A stretch of DNA of 40,341 nucleotides from an uncultured Lachnospiraceae bacterium (GCA_946632055.1 CAMPAR010000010.1:1-40341), one strand, 5' to 3'. Shown: positions 24,854 to 34,112, counted from the first letter of the stretch. Notes: a model not told the origin generated them from the letters alone. A program made the numbers and translations.

Positions 24854-25879
24854 ATGCGGGAGCAGAGAGAAGGATACAACAGAAAAAATACGGAAAGATC
24901 TCCTGAAAATGTGGTGGATCTCACCGACCTCCTAAGAAGAAGGAGGGAGGAGCGGGAGCGCGCCGAAAGAGAAGCAAAGGAACTGGAAGTCCCGGACGCG
25001 GAGGACGCGGCTTTGGAGGAAGAGCCGGACGAAGAGCCGGAAACGCTCCCGGAGGAAGAATCCGAAGAGGAGACGCAGGAAGAAGCGAGGGACTCCGGAC
25101 GGGACAGAAAAAGCGCTCGGGAAGAGGAGCATCGGAGACAGAAGAGAACTCCGAAAATGCTCGCAGGCGACGTGATGACCGTTCTTCTCATGCTGCTTCT
25201 TACGGCGGCTGCGGCGGGGCTCATCGCGCTGTCCCTGATCCGGGTCGAAACCGTGAAGGTTTCGGGAAACGTCTATGCGGAGGATACGGCTGTCGAGCAG
25301 TGGTTTTTCCCGGATGAAAAGTCCAGGCTGCTGTCCCGGATTTTCCTGAGGAAAGCGCTCGGATTTCGCAGAAGCGCTGCGTTTTCGGAAAGTTCCGTAC
25401 GTCTTGAAGGGCTTCGTTCCTGCGCGGTTTCCGTAAAGGAGAACGAGGCGGCGTTCACAGTGGGAATGCAGGACGGCTCCGGAATCCTGATCGTGACGGA
25501 CGGGGGAACGGTGCTGAGAAAGACAAGTGAAACCCCGGAGCATCTGTCGCTTATTACCGGCATTTACGCCCTCTCGGACGAGGTGCTCGTGAAGGCGGAG
25601 ACGGACCGGCCGGAAACCTTCTCGCAGCTTCTTCGGGTGATCCGGATTCTGCGGGAATATGATATCGAGAGCGATACGCTCTATGTGGAGGACGGACAGT
25701 TCTGCCTGAAGATGGATGACGTGATCGTAAACCTCGGGACGGACGAAAGCCTGCGGGAAAAGCTGACGGAGCTCGGAAGCCAGATCCCGAAGCTTTCCGG
25801 ACTGAAGGGGACGCTTCATCTGGAGAATTACGACAGCAGTAAAAGTGCCGGGCGGTTCACCTTTGAGGTGGCGCCTTAA
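24854..25879 (+). CDS. ftsQ: FtsQ/DivIB-type cell division protein
   Basis: A 341-residue bitopic protein. The first ~105 residues are an unusually long, highly charged cytoplasmic tail (runs of R and E, for example DLLRRRREERERAEREA and then DEEPETLPEEESEEE). One membrane helix follows (about 112-132, VLLMLLLTAAAAGLIAL), then a POTRA-like domain (VETVKVSGNVYAEDTAVEQW) and a beta domain. It belongs to the FtsQ-L-B complex that activates septal synthesis. Family sequence conservation is low, so the call rests on topology, the POTRA start and its position directly before ftsZ. Confidence 0.88.
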   Translation: MREQREGYNRKNTERSPENVVDLTDLLRRRREERERAEREAKELEVPDAEDAALEEEPDEEPETLPEEESEEETQEEARDSGRDRKSAREEEHRRQKRTPKMLAGDVMTVLLMLLLTAAAAGLIALSLIRVETVKVSGNVYAEDTAVEQWFFPDEKSRLLSRIFLRKALGFRRSAAFSESSVRLEGLRSCAVSVKENEAAFTVGMQDGSGILIVTDGGTVLRKTSETPEHLSLITGIYALSDEVLVKAETDRPETFSQLLRVIRILREYDIESDTLYVEDGQFCLKMDDVIVNLGTDESLREKLTELGSQIPKLSGLKGTLHLENYDSSKSAGRFTFEVAP

Positions 25880-25936
25880 AACATGGGTTTAACCGGCTGA
25901 AAATAAAATTTTTTGTAAAGAATCGGCTGAGATGTA

Positions 25937-25966
25937 TTGACTTTTGCCCCCTTTATCGTGTATATT
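25937..25966 (+). promoter_or_regulatory. Predicted ftsZ promoter
   Basis: TTGACT (25937-25942), an 18-base spacer and TATATT (25961-25966). It lies about 90 bases upstream of the ftsZ start, so ftsZ can be transcribed apart from the rest of the cluster. Confidence 0.65.
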
Positions 25967-25993
25967 TCTAATATGTGTTCGATTAAAGGGGGC
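25946..25993. promoter_or_regulatory. 10-base inverted repeat embracing the ftsZ -10 element
   Basis: GCCCCCTTTA (25946-25955) in the promoter spacer is the exact reverse complement of TAAAGGGGGC (25984-25993) downstream of the start site; 28 bases separate the arms. The placement suggests an operator or looping site. Confidence 0.5.
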
Positions 25994-26010
25994 TCAAGCG
26001 GCCGGATGGT

Positions 26011-26040
26011 CCAGGAAAGCTCCGTTCGGTCCTGGTTTTT
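26011..26040 (+). promoter_or_regulatory. Weak terminator-like hairpin in the ftsZ leader
   Basis: CCAGGA (26011-26016) and TCCTGG (26030-26035) can pair with a 13-base loop, followed by TTTTT. Only six pairs, so an attenuator role is speculative. Confidence 0.3.
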
Positions 26041-26057
26041 GGAAGGAGGAAGGTACC

Positions 26058-27251
26058 TTGTTAGAAATAAAAATGGATGACGTGAACAGCGGCGCAAGGA
26101 TTGTAGTAGTCGGTGTCGGCGGAGCCGGCAATAATGCGGTGAACCGCATGGTGGAAGAGAATTTAAGCGGTGTGGAATTTGTCGGAGTCAACTCCGATAA
26201 GCAGGCACTGCTTCTCTGCAAGGCTGCGACAGTTCTTCAGATCGGCGAGAAGCTGACGAAAGGCCTCGGCGCCGGCGGCAATCCGACCGTAGGCGAAAAG
26301 GCGGCGGAAGAGAATGCGGACGACCTGTCGGATCTTCTGAAGGGTGCGGATATGGTCTTCATTACCTGCGGCATGGGCGGCGGCACCGGTACCGGCGCGG
26401 CTCCTGTTGTGGCGAAGCTTTCTCATGACATGGGCATCCTGACAGTCGGCGTGGTGACCCGGCCGTTTACCTTTGAAGGAAAAGCGCGTTCGAACAACGC
26501 CGAGGAAGGCATTGCCAAGCTGAAGGAAGTTGTCGATACGCTGATCGTTATCCCGAATGACAAGCTTCTGCAGATCGTTGACCGCAGAACCAGTATGCCC
26601 GATGCGCTGAAGATGGCGGATGAAGTCCTTCAGCAGGCAGTGCGCGGCATTACGGACCTGATCAACGAGCCCGGCGAAATCAATATGGACTTTGCGGACG
26701 TTCAGACCGTCATGCGCGACAAGGGCATGGCGCATATCGGCATCGGCACGGCTTCCGGCGACGACAAGTGCCAGGAAGCGATGCGGATTGCCATTTCGAG
26801 CCCGCTTCTTGAAACCACGATTGACGGCGCAAGCCACGTGCTTGTGAATATCTCCGGCGACGTCAGCCTGATCGAGGCCAACGACGCCGTGGAATATGTG
26901 CGTGAGATGGCGGATCCGAACGCCAATATCATCTTCGGTACCGCTTATCGCGAGACCGCCGAGGATGAAGTGACGATCACCGTCATCGCAACCGGGGTGA
27001 AGGACGGCGTGTCCAAGCCGGTGGAAAGAATCCCTGAGAAGAAAGAAACGAAGCTTCCTTCCGGTTTCCCGAATCTTTTAGGCGGACAGCGCCCGCAGGT
27101 GCAGGCGGCTCCTCCGGTTCAGGAACCCGCTAAGAAGGAGCCGGAAGGCGAAGATATCAAGCTTCCGGATTTCAGTTCATATTCTCAGCGTCCGAGAAGA
27201 GACGAGCAGACCATTAAGATTCCGGATTTCCTGAAGAAACCCAATCGTTAA
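26058..27251 (+). CDS. ftsZ: Cell division GTPase FtsZ
   Basis: A 397-residue tubulin homologue that forms the Z ring. The start is TTG 26058 ([31 protein letters not shown]), preceded by GGAGGA seven bases upstream and matching the N-terminus of Bacillus FtsZ; ATG 26073 is a less likely alternative. The tubulin signature GGGTGTGA is near residue 106, followed by [18 protein letters not shown] and the T7-loop region [12 protein letters not shown] variable Pro/Gln linker leads to the C-terminal peptide IKIPDFLKK, the docking site for membrane tethers. ftsA is not adjacent. Own promoter upstream. Confidence 0.98.
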   Translation: MLEIKMDDVNSGARIVVVGVGGAGNNAVNRMVEENLSGVEFVGVNSDKQALLLCKAATVLQIGEKLTKGLGAGGNPTVGEKAAEENADDLSDLLKGADMVFITCGMGGGTGTGAAPVVAKLSHDMGILTVGVVTRPFTFEGKARSNNAEEGIAKLKEVVDTLIVIPNDKLLQIVDRRTSMPDALKMADEVLQQAVRGITDLINEPGEINMDFADVQTVMRDKGMAHIGIGTASGDDKCQEAMRIAISSPLLETTIDGASHVLVNISGDVSLIEANDAVEYVREMADPNANIIFGTAYRETAEDEVTITVIATGVKDGVSKPVERIPEKKETKLPSGFPNLLGGQRPQVQAAPPVQEPAKKEPEGEDIKLPDFSSYSQRPRRDEQTIKIPDFLKKPNR

Positions 27252-27256
27252 TGCTG

Positions 27257-27281
27257 AAGGGCCCCGGATTCCGGGGCCCTT
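27257..27281 (+). terminator. GC-rich hairpin after ftsZ
   Basis: AAGGGCCCCGG (27257-27267) and CCGGGGCCCTT (27271-27281) form a perfect 11-pair stem with an ATT loop just past ftsZ. The run after it (GATCGTTTC) is not T-rich, so termination may be partial. Confidence 0.65.
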
Positions 27282-27306
27282 GATCGTTTCAAAGGAGTAT
27301 GCCTTT

Positions 27307-28746
27307 TTGAAAAAGAAACTTTTTCTGATTTTGAGATATCCGGCCGGCATCCTGCTGTTTCTTCTCGGCGCGCTGCTTTCCGGACTGGGGAACGGGATTC
27401 CGTCGATGATCCTGTTCCTTTTACTGATGCTTTCTGAGATTGTGCTGATCTACATGGAAAGCGGGAATATCATCGACCTCAGGCTTCTTCTGTCTCTGTC
27501 GTGGCTCTTCGGGATTTCCATATCCAGCCTGAAGCTCTCGAATCTCCAGTCGCCCTGGTCCGTTCCGATGTGGTTCTCGACCGGCGGCTTTTATTTCCTG
27601 TTCCTCATCGGCTTTGATGCGATGTCCTGGATCCTGAAAAAGCGGAGCCCCGAAAGGCGCCACCGGAAGAATATCGTTACCTTTCGCCATAATCCCTCTT
27701 TCCGAAGGGCGGTCTTCAGCACGATCCTGATCCTGACTATGGCAGGACTGTTTGCCTTTCTTCTGGAGTCCATAATTCTGGATTTCAGAATTCCGATTTT
27801 TGCCGAATGGTCGTATGAGGCTTATTCGGAGTTTCACGTCACCGGTCTGCATTATTTCTGCGTATCTCTGGTGCTTGTCACGCCGCTTTCCGTTTATTAT
27901 CTGTTCCTCGGAAAGCCAGGGCGAAGAGGCATCATGGCGCTGATCATCTGCAACGGGATCGCGCTTCTCGTGCCTTTCCTGATTCTGTCGAAAATGCAGA
28001 TGCTCCTTACCCTGGCGCTTCCCGCCTTCGCTTTTCTCGTGATTCAGGAGAAAATTCCGAAGCGGATCATTATGGCCGGGACGGTGGTGTTCGGAATCCT
28101 CGTAATCGGCGTGTTTGTCGTGCTGATGCGCTACAAGAACTATCCCGAGGGATACCTTCAGAGCATTTTCCAGTTCAAAAAGCCGGAAACGCCGCTGACC
28201 ATCCAGTATCCCTACACGTATATTGTCAATAATTTCGAGAACCTGAACCTTCTCACGCTGAAGCTTCAGCATCACAGCTTCGGCATCCGGGAGCTGTTCC
28301 CCTTCTTTGCCCTGACCGGCCTGAAATTCCTGCCGAAGGTGCAGACGCTTCTCGCGCTTGAACAGTACACGACGATTCCGGAGCTCACGACGCTGACGGT
28401 TCTTTACCATGTCTACGGGGATTTCGGAACCGTCGGAGCCTTCGCGTTCGGGCTGGTGCTCGGCGGCGTTTCGGCGCTCGTGACGGATTTCTCCTATCGG
28501 AGGAAAAGCGCCGGCGGCGTGCTCCTGTACGTGCAGATCGCTTTCTACATGGCGCTGTCTTTCTTTACGACCTGGTTCAGCGATGCGACGACCTGGTTCT
28601 ACTTCATCGCGACAGCGGCGATTACGATATACATCAGGATTTATTTCAAGAGAAACAACCGGCCGGCTCCCGTGAGAAGGCGCCGGAAGCCGGAAGAAGA
28701 CGACGTGGATTTGGAGCTTGACGATGACGAGAGATCAGATTATTGA
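27307..28746 (+). CDS. O-antigen-polymerase-like membrane protein (oligosaccharide repeat unit polymerase type)
   Basis: A 479-residue polytopic protein with about 12 helices. Start TTG 27307 (reads MKKKLFLILRYPAG) is favoured because AAAGGAG lies ten bases upstream; the frame is open slightly further. The central hydrophilic part has RYKNYPEGYLQSIFQFKKPE and YTYIVNNFENLNLLTL, resembling the YxYxxNNxxN region of Wzy-like repeat-unit polymerases. The C-terminus is basic then acidic (PVRRRRKPEEDDVDLELDDDE). It may polymerise a surface glycan on the outer face of the membrane. It lies right after ftsZ, where no polysaccharide gene is normally found, and its last 23 bases overlap fchA. I am fairly sure of the class, less of the function. 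Confidence 0.7.
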   Translation: MKKKLFLILRYPAGILLFLLGALLSGLGNGIPSMILFLLLMLSEIVLIYMESGNIIDLRLLLSLSWLFGISISSLKLSNLQSPWSVPMWFSTGGFYFLFLIGFDAMSWILKKRSPERRHRKNIVTFRHNPSFRRAVFSTILILTMAGLFAFLLESIILDFRIPIFAEWSYEAYSEFHVTGLHYFCVSLVLVTPLSVYYLFLGKPGRRGIMALIICNGIALLVPFLILSKMQMLLTLALPAFAFLVIQEKIPKRIIMAGTVVFGILVIGVFVVLMRYKNYPEGYLQSIFQFKKPETPLTIQYPYTYIVNNFENLNLLTLKLQHHSFGIRELFPFFALTGLKFLPKVQTLLALEQYTTIPELTTLTVLYHVYGDFGTVGAFAFGLVLGGVSALVTDFSYRRKSAGGVLLYVQIAFYMALSFFTTWFSDATTWFYFIATAAITIYIRIYFKRNNRPAPVRRRRKPEEDDVDLELDDDERSDY

Positions 28747-29350
28747 AGAATACCTGGAAGAGCTGTCTTCGAAGAACCCGGTGCCGGGCGGCGGCGGCGC
28801 GTCCGCGCTTGCCGGGGCGCTCGGGACTTCGCTTGGCATGATGGTCGCGAGCCTCACGATCGGGAAAAAGACCTATGCCGCGGTGGAGGACGAGGTGATC
28901 GGGCTGAATGAGCATCTGTCGACCCTTCGGGAAGTGTTCCTGAGACTGGCGGACAAGGATGAAGAGGTGTTCCTGCCGCTTTCCCGCGGCTACGCGATGC
29001 CGCGGCGGACGGAAGAAGAGAAGGCACTTCGCGGTCAGTATATGGAGCGCGCCCTGAACGATGCGGTTCTCGTGCCGCTCTCCGTGATGGAAACGGCGGT
29101 CGGGGCCTTTGACACCCTGCTTCAGCTCTCGCGCGTCGGCTCGAAAATCGCGATTTCGGACGCCGGCGTCGCAGCTTCCTATCTCCTTACGGCGGCTGTC
29201 GGCGCGTCCATGAATGTGGAAATCAATGTGAAATCCATGAAGGATGAAGAAAAGAAGGCATGGCTTTCCGGGAAATGCGCGCGTTATCTTGAGCGCGCCG
29301 AAACGCTTTACCGGGAAACCATGGACACCGTCAGGGAAAGGATCGACTGA
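28724..29350 (+). CDS. fchA: Cyclodeaminase/methenyl-THF cyclohydrolase family protein FchA
   Basis: A 208-residue all-helical protein. Start ATG 28724 (MTRDQIIEEYLEELSSKNPVPGGG) has GGAG seven bases upstream. The PVPGGGGASALAGALG segment near residues 20-35 is the folate-binding signature of the FTCD cyclodeaminase / FchA family. FchA converts 5,10-methenyl-THF to 10-formyl-THF, and related domains deaminate formimino-THF; histidine-utilisation genes are absent here, favouring the cyclohydrolase role. It overlaps the upstream gene by 23 bases and folD by one (TGATG). The coupling to folD supports a joint one-carbon function. Confidence 0.88.
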   Translation: MTRDQIIEEYLEELSSKNPVPGGGGASALAGALGTSLGMMVASLTIGKKTYAAVEDEVIGLNEHLSTLREVFLRLADKDEEVFLPLSRGYAMPRRTEEEKALRGQYMERALNDAVLVPLSVMETAVGAFDTLLQLSRVGSKIAISDAGVAASYLLTAAVGASMNVEINVKSMKDEEKKAWLSGKCARYLERAETLYRETMDTVRERID

Positions 29351-30189
29351 TGAATATATTAAAGGGCGCGGAAACGGCGAAGGCACTGACAGAAAAAGCG
29401 GCCTCCATCGCGGACTCGCTTCGGCGGCCGCCGAAGCTTGTGATCATCCGCTTCGGCGCGGAGGGAAGCGACGTCTCCTATGAAAACGGCGCGAAGAAAA
29501 GGATGGCGAAATGCCATATCGACTGCGAGTCCCGCGTTTACGAGCCGGATACGGACCCGGAGGAATTCTTCCGGGAATTCGCGGCGCTGAATGCGGATGA
29601 GGACGTCGACGGAATTCTCGTCCTGCAGCCGCTTCCTGCGGGAATCAGCGCCTCCCGCCTGTTTTCTTCGATGGATCCGGAAAAGGACATGGACGGCGCA
29701 GCCCCGGAGAACCGGCTCCGTCTTTTTGAGGGACGGAAATGTGTGTATCCCTGCACGCCCGAGGCCGTGATCCGGATGATCGAACAGGCCGGAATCGAGC
29801 TGAAGGGAAAGCGCGCGGTGGTGATCGGGCGCTCGCTTGTCGTCGGGAAGCCGCTCGCCATGATGCTTCTCGAGCGTCATGCGACCGTGACGGTCTGCCA
29901 CAGCCGGACGGAAAACCTGACATCGGTCTGCCGGGAGGCGGATATCCTGATCGCCGCCGTCGGAAGAGCGGAGATGATCGACGGAAGCTATATCAAAGAA
30001 GGCGCGGCGGTATTTGACGTCGGAATCAATGTCACTTCGGACGGGCGGCTGGTCGGCGACTGCCTGACCTCGGATCTTTCGAAGGCGTCTTTCGTGACGC
30101 CTGTTCCGGGCGGCGTCGGCTCGGTAACGACCTCGGTGCTCGCGCTTCACGTGGCGGAGGCCGCGGCGAAGAAGCTTGCGGACGGCTGA
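29350..30189 (+). CDS. folD: FolD-family methylene-THF dehydrogenase (cyclohydrolase residues altered)
   Basis: A 279-residue member of the FolD family, which oxidises 5,10-methylene-THF with NAD(P) and usually also hydrolyses methenyl-THF. NAD-binding [15 protein letters not shown] is near residue 157, KDMDGA holds the conserved Asp near 115, and [14 protein letters not shown] ends the fold. The usual YVxxK site reads SYENGAKKR: aligned to Y-x-x-x-K the Lys is Ala. The usual VQLPLP reads VLQPLP, so the Gln position is Leu. In the human enzyme these Lys and Gln residues serve the cyclohydrolase step. I therefore suspect a dehydrogenase-only protein working with the neighbouring FchA. Start ATG 29350 overlaps the fchA stop by one base. 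Confidence 0.92.
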   Translation: MNILKGAETAKALTEKAASIADSLRRPPKLVIIRFGAEGSDVSYENGAKKRMAKCHIDCESRVYEPDTDPEEFFREFAALNADEDVDGILVLQPLPAGISASRLFSSMDPEKDMDGAAPENRLRLFEGRKCVYPCTPEAVIRMIEQAGIELKGKRAVVIGRSLVVGKPLAMMLLERHATVTVCHSRTENLTSVCREADILIAAVGRAEMIDGSYIKEGAAVFDVGINVTSDGRLVGDCLTSDLSKASFVTPVPGGVGSVTTSVLALHVAEAAAKKLADG

Positions 30190-30202
30190 CGGAGGGCTTT
30201 TC

Positions 30203-30634
30203 ATGGAGGTGGAAATCAGATATCTCTCGGATGCGATCGAACCGCTCCGCTATATTGACGGAAAGTCCGACTGGATCGATCTTCGGGCGGCTGCCGATAT
30301 CGAGCTGAAGGCCGGAGAGTTCCGGCTGATCCCGCTCGGGATTGCGGTGCGGCTGCCGGAAGGCTATGAGGCCTACGTGGTGTCCCGGTCCTCTCTTTAC
30401 CGGAATTTCGGAATCATTCAGGCCAACAGCTTCGGAATCGTAGATGAATCCTACTGCGGCGACAACGACGAATGGTTTTTCCCCGCGCTCGCCCTGAGGG
30501 ATACCGCGGTTCACGTTAACGACCGGATCTGCCAGTTCCGGATTATGAAGCATCAGCCGCCGGTGGAATTCGTGGTGAGAGAGCACCTTTCGGATACCGA
30601 CCGGGGCGGATTCGGTACAACCGGCACACAGTAA
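30203..30634 (+). CDS. dut: dUTP diphosphatase-family protein
   Basis: A 143-residue trimeric-type dUTPase fold protein, which converts dUTP to dUMP and PPi. Start ATG 30203 has GGAGGG six bases upstream. The five motifs are visible in order: DWIDLRAA (motif 1), [11 protein letters not shown] (2), [17 protein letters not shown] (3), RICQFRIM (4) and RGGFGTTG (5). Motif 3 carries D-E-S in place of the common DxD, a variant seen in clostridial members as far as I recall. dUMP and methylene-THF from the upstream folate gene are the two inputs of thymidylate synthase, a plausible reason for the linkage. Confidence 0.88.
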   Translation: MEVEIRYLSDAIEPLRYIDGKSDWIDLRAAADIELKAGEFRLIPLGIAVRLPEGYEAYVVSRSSLYRNFGIIQANSFGIVDESYCGDNDEWFFPALALRDTAVHVNDRICQFRIMKHQPPVEFVVREHLSDTDRGGFGTTGTQ

Positions 30635-30688
30635 AGGCGCTTCGTGCGCCGGCTTCTTTGTGAAAAGTGACGAAATGCGGGAAGATGC

Positions 30689-30716
30689 TTGACTTTTACG
30701 CGATTTCATGTATAAT
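30689..30716 (+). promoter_or_regulatory. str operon promoter upstream of rpsL
   Basis: TTGACT (30689-30694), a 16-base spacer and a perfect TATAAT (30711-30716). The leader to rpsL is about 135 bases. Confidence 0.85.
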
Positions 30717-30717
30717 G

Positions 30718-30752
30718 ACAGGGTGCGCGCTCAGAACGCGCCCTGTATTTTT
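30718..30752 (+). terminator. Terminator-like hairpin at the rpsL transcription start
   Basis: ACAGGG-tg-CGCG (30718-30729) pairs with CGCGCCCTGT (30737-30746), followed by ATTTTTAT. It probably ends transcripts from fchA-folD-dut; its left arm lies at the predicted +1 of the rpsL promoter. Confidence 0.65.
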
Positions 30753-30771
30753 ATGCCGTTTTTTGGCCGAC

Positions 30772-30817
30772 AACCGGGCCGTGCGTGTCATAAAGTGCAG
30801 GAAGGGACCCGGTTTTT
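30772..30817 (+). promoter_or_regulatory. Second hairpin in the rpsL leader
   Basis: AACCGGG (30772-30778) and CCCGGTT (30808-30814) are complementary across a 29-base loop, and the right arm runs into TTTTT. It could be an attenuator or an S12/S7-responsive leader; no known class recognised. Confidence 0.4.
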
Positions 30818-30856
30818 CACAAACCAGGCACTACAAATAAAACAGGAGGAAATGAA

Positions 30857-31279
30857 ATGCCTACATTTAACCAGTTAGTCAGAAAGGGTAGAGAAACTTC
30901 TGTCAAGAAGTCCACGGCTCCCGCTCTTCAGAGAGGCTTCAACTCGCTGAAAAAGCGTGCAATCGACACTTCTTCTCCGCAGAAGCGCGGCGTCTGCACC
31001 GCAGTCAAGACCGCTACCCCCAAAAAGCCGAACTCAGCGCTTCGTAAAATCGCCAGAGTCCGTCTTTCTAACGGTATCGAGGTGACGAGCTATATTCCGG
31101 GCGAAGGCCACAACCTTCAGGAGCACAGCGTCGTTCTCGTACGCGGCGGCCGTGTCAAGGATCTTCCCGGTACACGTTACCACATCGTACGCGGCACGCT
31201 GGATACCGCCGGTGTACAGAACCGCCGTCAGGCGCGCTCGAAGTACGGCGCCAAGAAGCCGAAAGCTGCTAAGAAGTAA
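30857..31279 (+). CDS. rpsL: 30S ribosomal protein S12
   Basis: A 140-residue decoding-centre protein. [12 protein letters not shown] at the N-terminus, [11 protein letters not shown] and [19 protein letters not shown] are the conserved blocks. Both lysines linked to streptomycin resistance when mutated (in TPKKPNS and VKDLPG) are the sensitive wild-type residues. The C-terminal Lys/Ala tail ([12 protein letters not shown]) and length match Firmicute S12. GGAGGA precedes ATG 30857. Confidence 0.99.
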   Translation: MPTFNQLVRKGRETSVKKSTAPALQRGFNSLKKRAIDTSSPQKRGVCTAVKTATPKKPNSALRKIARVRLSNGIEVTSYIPGEGHNLQEHSVVLVRGGRVKDLPGTRYHIVRGTLDTAGVQNRRQARSKYGAKKPKAAKK

Positions 31280-31447
31280 CAATATCATACGGAAACAGAG
31301 TGCGGCATTTCATCCTCATAAATGGTTGTAAATACAGGAAACAGTAAATGAACGCGCGAACACTTCAGGAAAAGAACATGAAGCGAGTACCGATGATATA
31401 ACCGTATCCGGAAAATGCCGGATGCATTAGTTAAGGAGGGAAGCAAC
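31280..31447 (+). promoter_or_regulatory. rpsL-rpsG spacer with hairpin
   Basis: The 168-base spacer has no convincing gene. ATCCGG and CCGGAT (about 31409-31426) form a hairpin just before the rpsG ribosome site, and the GGCATTT near 31304 can pair with AAATGCC in the hairpin loop. It may act in S7 autoregulation, as spacers before rpsG do elsewhere. Confidence 0.35.
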
Positions 31448-31918
31448 GTGCCAAGAAAAGGACATGCACAGAAGAGAGACGTGCTGGCCGATCCGTTATA
31501 CAACGATAAGGTTGTGACGAGACTGATCAACAACATCATGCTCGACGGAAAGAAAGGTGTAGCACAGAAGATCGTTTACGGCGCTTTTGCAAAGGCGGAA
31601 GCCAAGACCGGAAAGCCGGCGCTGGAAGTTTTCCAGGCGGCCATGAACAACATCATGCCGGTCCTTGAAGTCAAGGCAAAACGTGTCGGCGGCGCTACCT
31701 ATCAGGTTCCGATGGAAGTCAAGCCTGACAGAAGACAGACCCTGGCGCTTCGCTGGATCACCATGTTTGCAAGAAAACGCGGTGAGAAGACGATGGAAGA
31801 CCGGCTTGCGGGCGAACTGATGGACGCCATGAACAACACCGGCGGCGCTGTGAAGAGAAAAGAAGACATGCATAAGATGGCGGAAGCCAACAAAGCATTT
31901 GCTCATTATCGGTTCTGA
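31448..31918 (+). CDS. rpsG: 30S ribosomal protein S7
   Basis: A 156-residue protein that nucleates the 30S head. The start is GTG 31448 ([16 protein letters not shown]), supported by AAGGAGGG upstream and the family N-terminus; the frame is open for 11 more codons upstream but those do not match S7. [21 protein letters not shown] and [23 protein letters not shown] are diagnostic. Length is exactly typical. Confidence 0.98.
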   Translation: MPRKGHAQKRDVLADPLYNDKVVTRLINNIMLDGKKGVAQKIVYGAFAKAEAKTGKPALEVFQAAMNNIMPVLEVKAKRVGGATYQVPMEVKPDRRQTLALRWITMFARKRGEKTMEDRLAGELMDAMNNTGGAVKRKEDMHKMAEANKAFAHYRF

Positions 31919-31946
31919 CCGGTAATCGGGCTGAGGAGAGAAAAAC

Positions 31947-34055
31947 ATGAGTGAAAGGCAATATCCGTTAGAGCGGACCAGAAATATCGGTATCATGGCT
32001 CATATCGATGCCGGTAAGACCACTCTTACGGAGAGGATCCTTTATTATACCGGCATCAATTATAAAATTGGTGATACACACGAAGGCACGGCGACCATGG
32101 ACTGGATGGAGCAGGAGCAGGAGAGAGGCATTACGATCACTTCCGCAGCTACCACCTGCCACTGGACGCTGGAGAAAGAAACCAAGCCGGCTCCCGGCGC
32201 GCTGGAGCACCGGATCAATATCATTGATACCCCCGGCCACGTGGACTTTACCGTTGAGGTTGAACGGTCCCTTCGCGTACTGGACGGCGCAGTCGGCGTA
32301 TTCTGTGCCAAGGGCGGCGTGGAACCGCAGTCTGAAAATGTATGGCGTCAGGCGGACACCTATAATGTTCCGCGTATGGCCTTCATCAACAAGATGGACA
32401 TTTTGGGCGCGAATTTCTACGGAGCGGTCGATCAGATCCGCACCCGTCTCGGCAAGAATGCGATCATTCTGGAGCTTCCGATCGGTAAGGAGGATTCATT
32501 CCGGGGAGTCATCGACCTGTTCGAAATGAAGGCGTATATCTACAATGACAACAAGGGCGATGATGTTTCGGTCGAAGAGATTCCCGCAGACATGCAGGAC
32601 GATGCAGAACTTTACAGAGATGAGCTGATTGAAAAAATCTGCGAGCTGGACGACGACCTGACGATGATGTATCTCGAAGGCGAAGTTCCGTCTGTAGAGG
32701 AAATGAAGAAAGTCCTGAGAAAGGCTACCTGCGAGTGTGCGGCGGTCCCGGTTCTGTGCGGATCTGCCTACAGAAACAAGGGCGTTCAGAAGCTTCTGGA
32801 TGCGGTTGTCGAGTACATGCCGTCACCGGTGGATATCCCGGCGATCAAGGGCGTTGACCTTCAGGGCAACGAGATCGTGCGTCATTCTTCGGATGAAGAG
32901 CCATTTTCCGCGCTGGCATTCAAGGTCATGGCGGACCCGTTCGTCGGCAAGCTGGTGTTCTTCCGCGTGTATTCCGGAACCTGCAACAGCGGCTCCTATG
33001 TACTGAACGCGACAAAGGACAAGAAGGAACGCGTCGGACGTATTCTGCAGATGCATGCGAATAAGCGTCAGGAGCTGGACAAGGTCTACTCCGGCGATAT
33101 CGCTGCGGCCGTCGGCCTGAAGGTAACGACCACCGGTGACACCATCTGCACCGATCAGGCACCGGTTATTCTGGAATCCATGGAATTCCCGGAGCCGGTT
33201 ATCGAGCTTGCGATCGAGCCCACGAGTAAAGCCGGACAGCAGAAACTCGGCGAATCTCTGGCGAAGCTTGCAGAAGAAGACCCGACCTTCCGTGCACATA
33301 CCGATGAACAGACCGGTCAGACGATCATCGCCGGCATGGGCGAGCTGCATCTGGAGATCATCGTGGACAGACTGCTGCGTGAGTTCAACGTGGAAGCCAA
33401 TGTCGGCGCTCCGCAGGTTGCTTACAAGGAAGCGATCACGAAGACGGTCGAAGTCGACTCCAAGTATGTCCGTCAGTCCGGCGGACGCGGCCAGTACGGT
33501 CACGCGAAGGTACGCTTCGAGCCGATGGACGCGAACGGAGAAGAGCTGTACAAGTTTGATTCCGAAGTGGTCGGCGGCGTGATTCCGAAGGAATACATCC
33601 CCGCGGTCGGCGAAGGTATCGAGGAAGCGATGAAGAGCGGTATCCTGGGCGGCTATCCGGTGGTCGGCGTGCATGCGTTCGTCACCGACGGCTCCTACCA
33701 CGAGGTCGACTCTTCCGAGCAGGCCTTCCATATCGCCGGATCGATGGCTTTCAAGCAGGCGATGCAGAAAGCAGATCCTGTGCTTCTGGAGCCGATCATG
33801 AAGGTGGAAGTGACGATGCCCGAGGAATACATGGGCGACGTCATCGGCGACCTGAACTCGAGACGCGGCCGGATCGAAGGCTTCGACGACGTCGGCAACG
33901 GCAAGATCATCCGGGGCTATGTGCCGCTTTCGGAGATGTTCGGCTACGCGACGGATTTGAGATCCAAGACGCAGGGACGCGGCAACTACTCGATGTTCTT
34001 CGAGAAGTACGAGCCGGTTCCGAAGAATATTCAGGAGAAGGTGCTGAAGCACTGA
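31947..34055 (+). CDS. fusA: Elongation factor G
   Basis: A 702-residue translocation GTPase. G1 AHIDAGKTT is near residue 18, the switch I region [14 protein letters not shown]3 DTPGHVDF, G4 NKMD and G5 CGSAYRNKG follow, then domains II-V with GMGELHLEI and [12 protein letters not shown]. Length is typical. It is 28 bases after rpsG, with GAGGAG upstream of ATG 31947, in the normal str-operon order. Confidence 0.99.
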   Translation: MSERQYPLERTRNIGIMAHIDAGKTTLTERILYYTGINYKIGDTHEGTATMDWMEQEQERGITITSAATTCHWTLEKETKPAPGALEHRINIIDTPGHVDFTVEVERSLRVLDGAVGVFCAKGGVEPQSENVWRQADTYNVPRMAFINKMDILGANFYGAVDQIRTRLGKNAIILELPIGKEDSFRGVIDLFEMKAYIYNDNKGDDVSVEEIPADMQDDAELYRDELIEKICELDDDLTMMYLEGEVPSVEEMKKVLRKATCECAAVPVLCGSAYRNKGVQKLLDAVVEYMPSPVDIPAIKGVDLQGNEIVRHSSDEEPFSALAFKVMADPFVGKLVFFRVYSGTCNSGSYVLNATKDKKERVGRILQMHANKRQELDKVYSGDIAAAVGLKVTTTGDTICTDQAPVILESMEFPEPVIELAIEPTSKAGQQKLGESLAKLAEEDPTFRAHTDEQTGQTIIAGMGELHLEIIVDRLLREFNVEANVGAPQVAYKEAITKTVEVDSKYVRQSGGRGQYGHAKVRFEPMDANGEELYKFDSEVVGGVIPKEYIPAVGEGIEEAMKSGILGGYPVVGVHAFVTDGSYHEVDSSEQAFHIAGSMAFKQAMQKADPVLLEPIMKVEVTMPEEYMGDVIGDLNSRRGRIEGFDDVGNGKIIRGYVPLSEMFGYATDLRSKTQGRGNYSMFFEKYEPVPKNIQEKVLKH

Positions 34056-34083
34056 AATCTGAATAAAAATATAAAAATAGTAC

Positions 34084-34112
34084 TTGAAAAAAATGGTTAA
34101 ATGCCATATAAT
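34084..34112 (+). promoter_or_regulatory. tuf promoter
   Basis: TTGAAA (34084-34089), a 17-base spacer and a perfect TATAAT (34107-34112) lie in the fusA-tuf gap, giving tuf its own strong start. Confidence 0.8.

Noticed and set aside
25944..26057. An upstream extension of ftsZ
   Set aside because: It would cover the promoter and leader, and TTG 26058 matches the known FtsZ N-terminus with a strong ribosome site.
31280..31447. A possible tRNA or small gene in the rpsL-rpsG spacer
   Set aside because: No cloverleaf arms or GTTCRA-type T-loop and no open frame with a ribosome site could be found.
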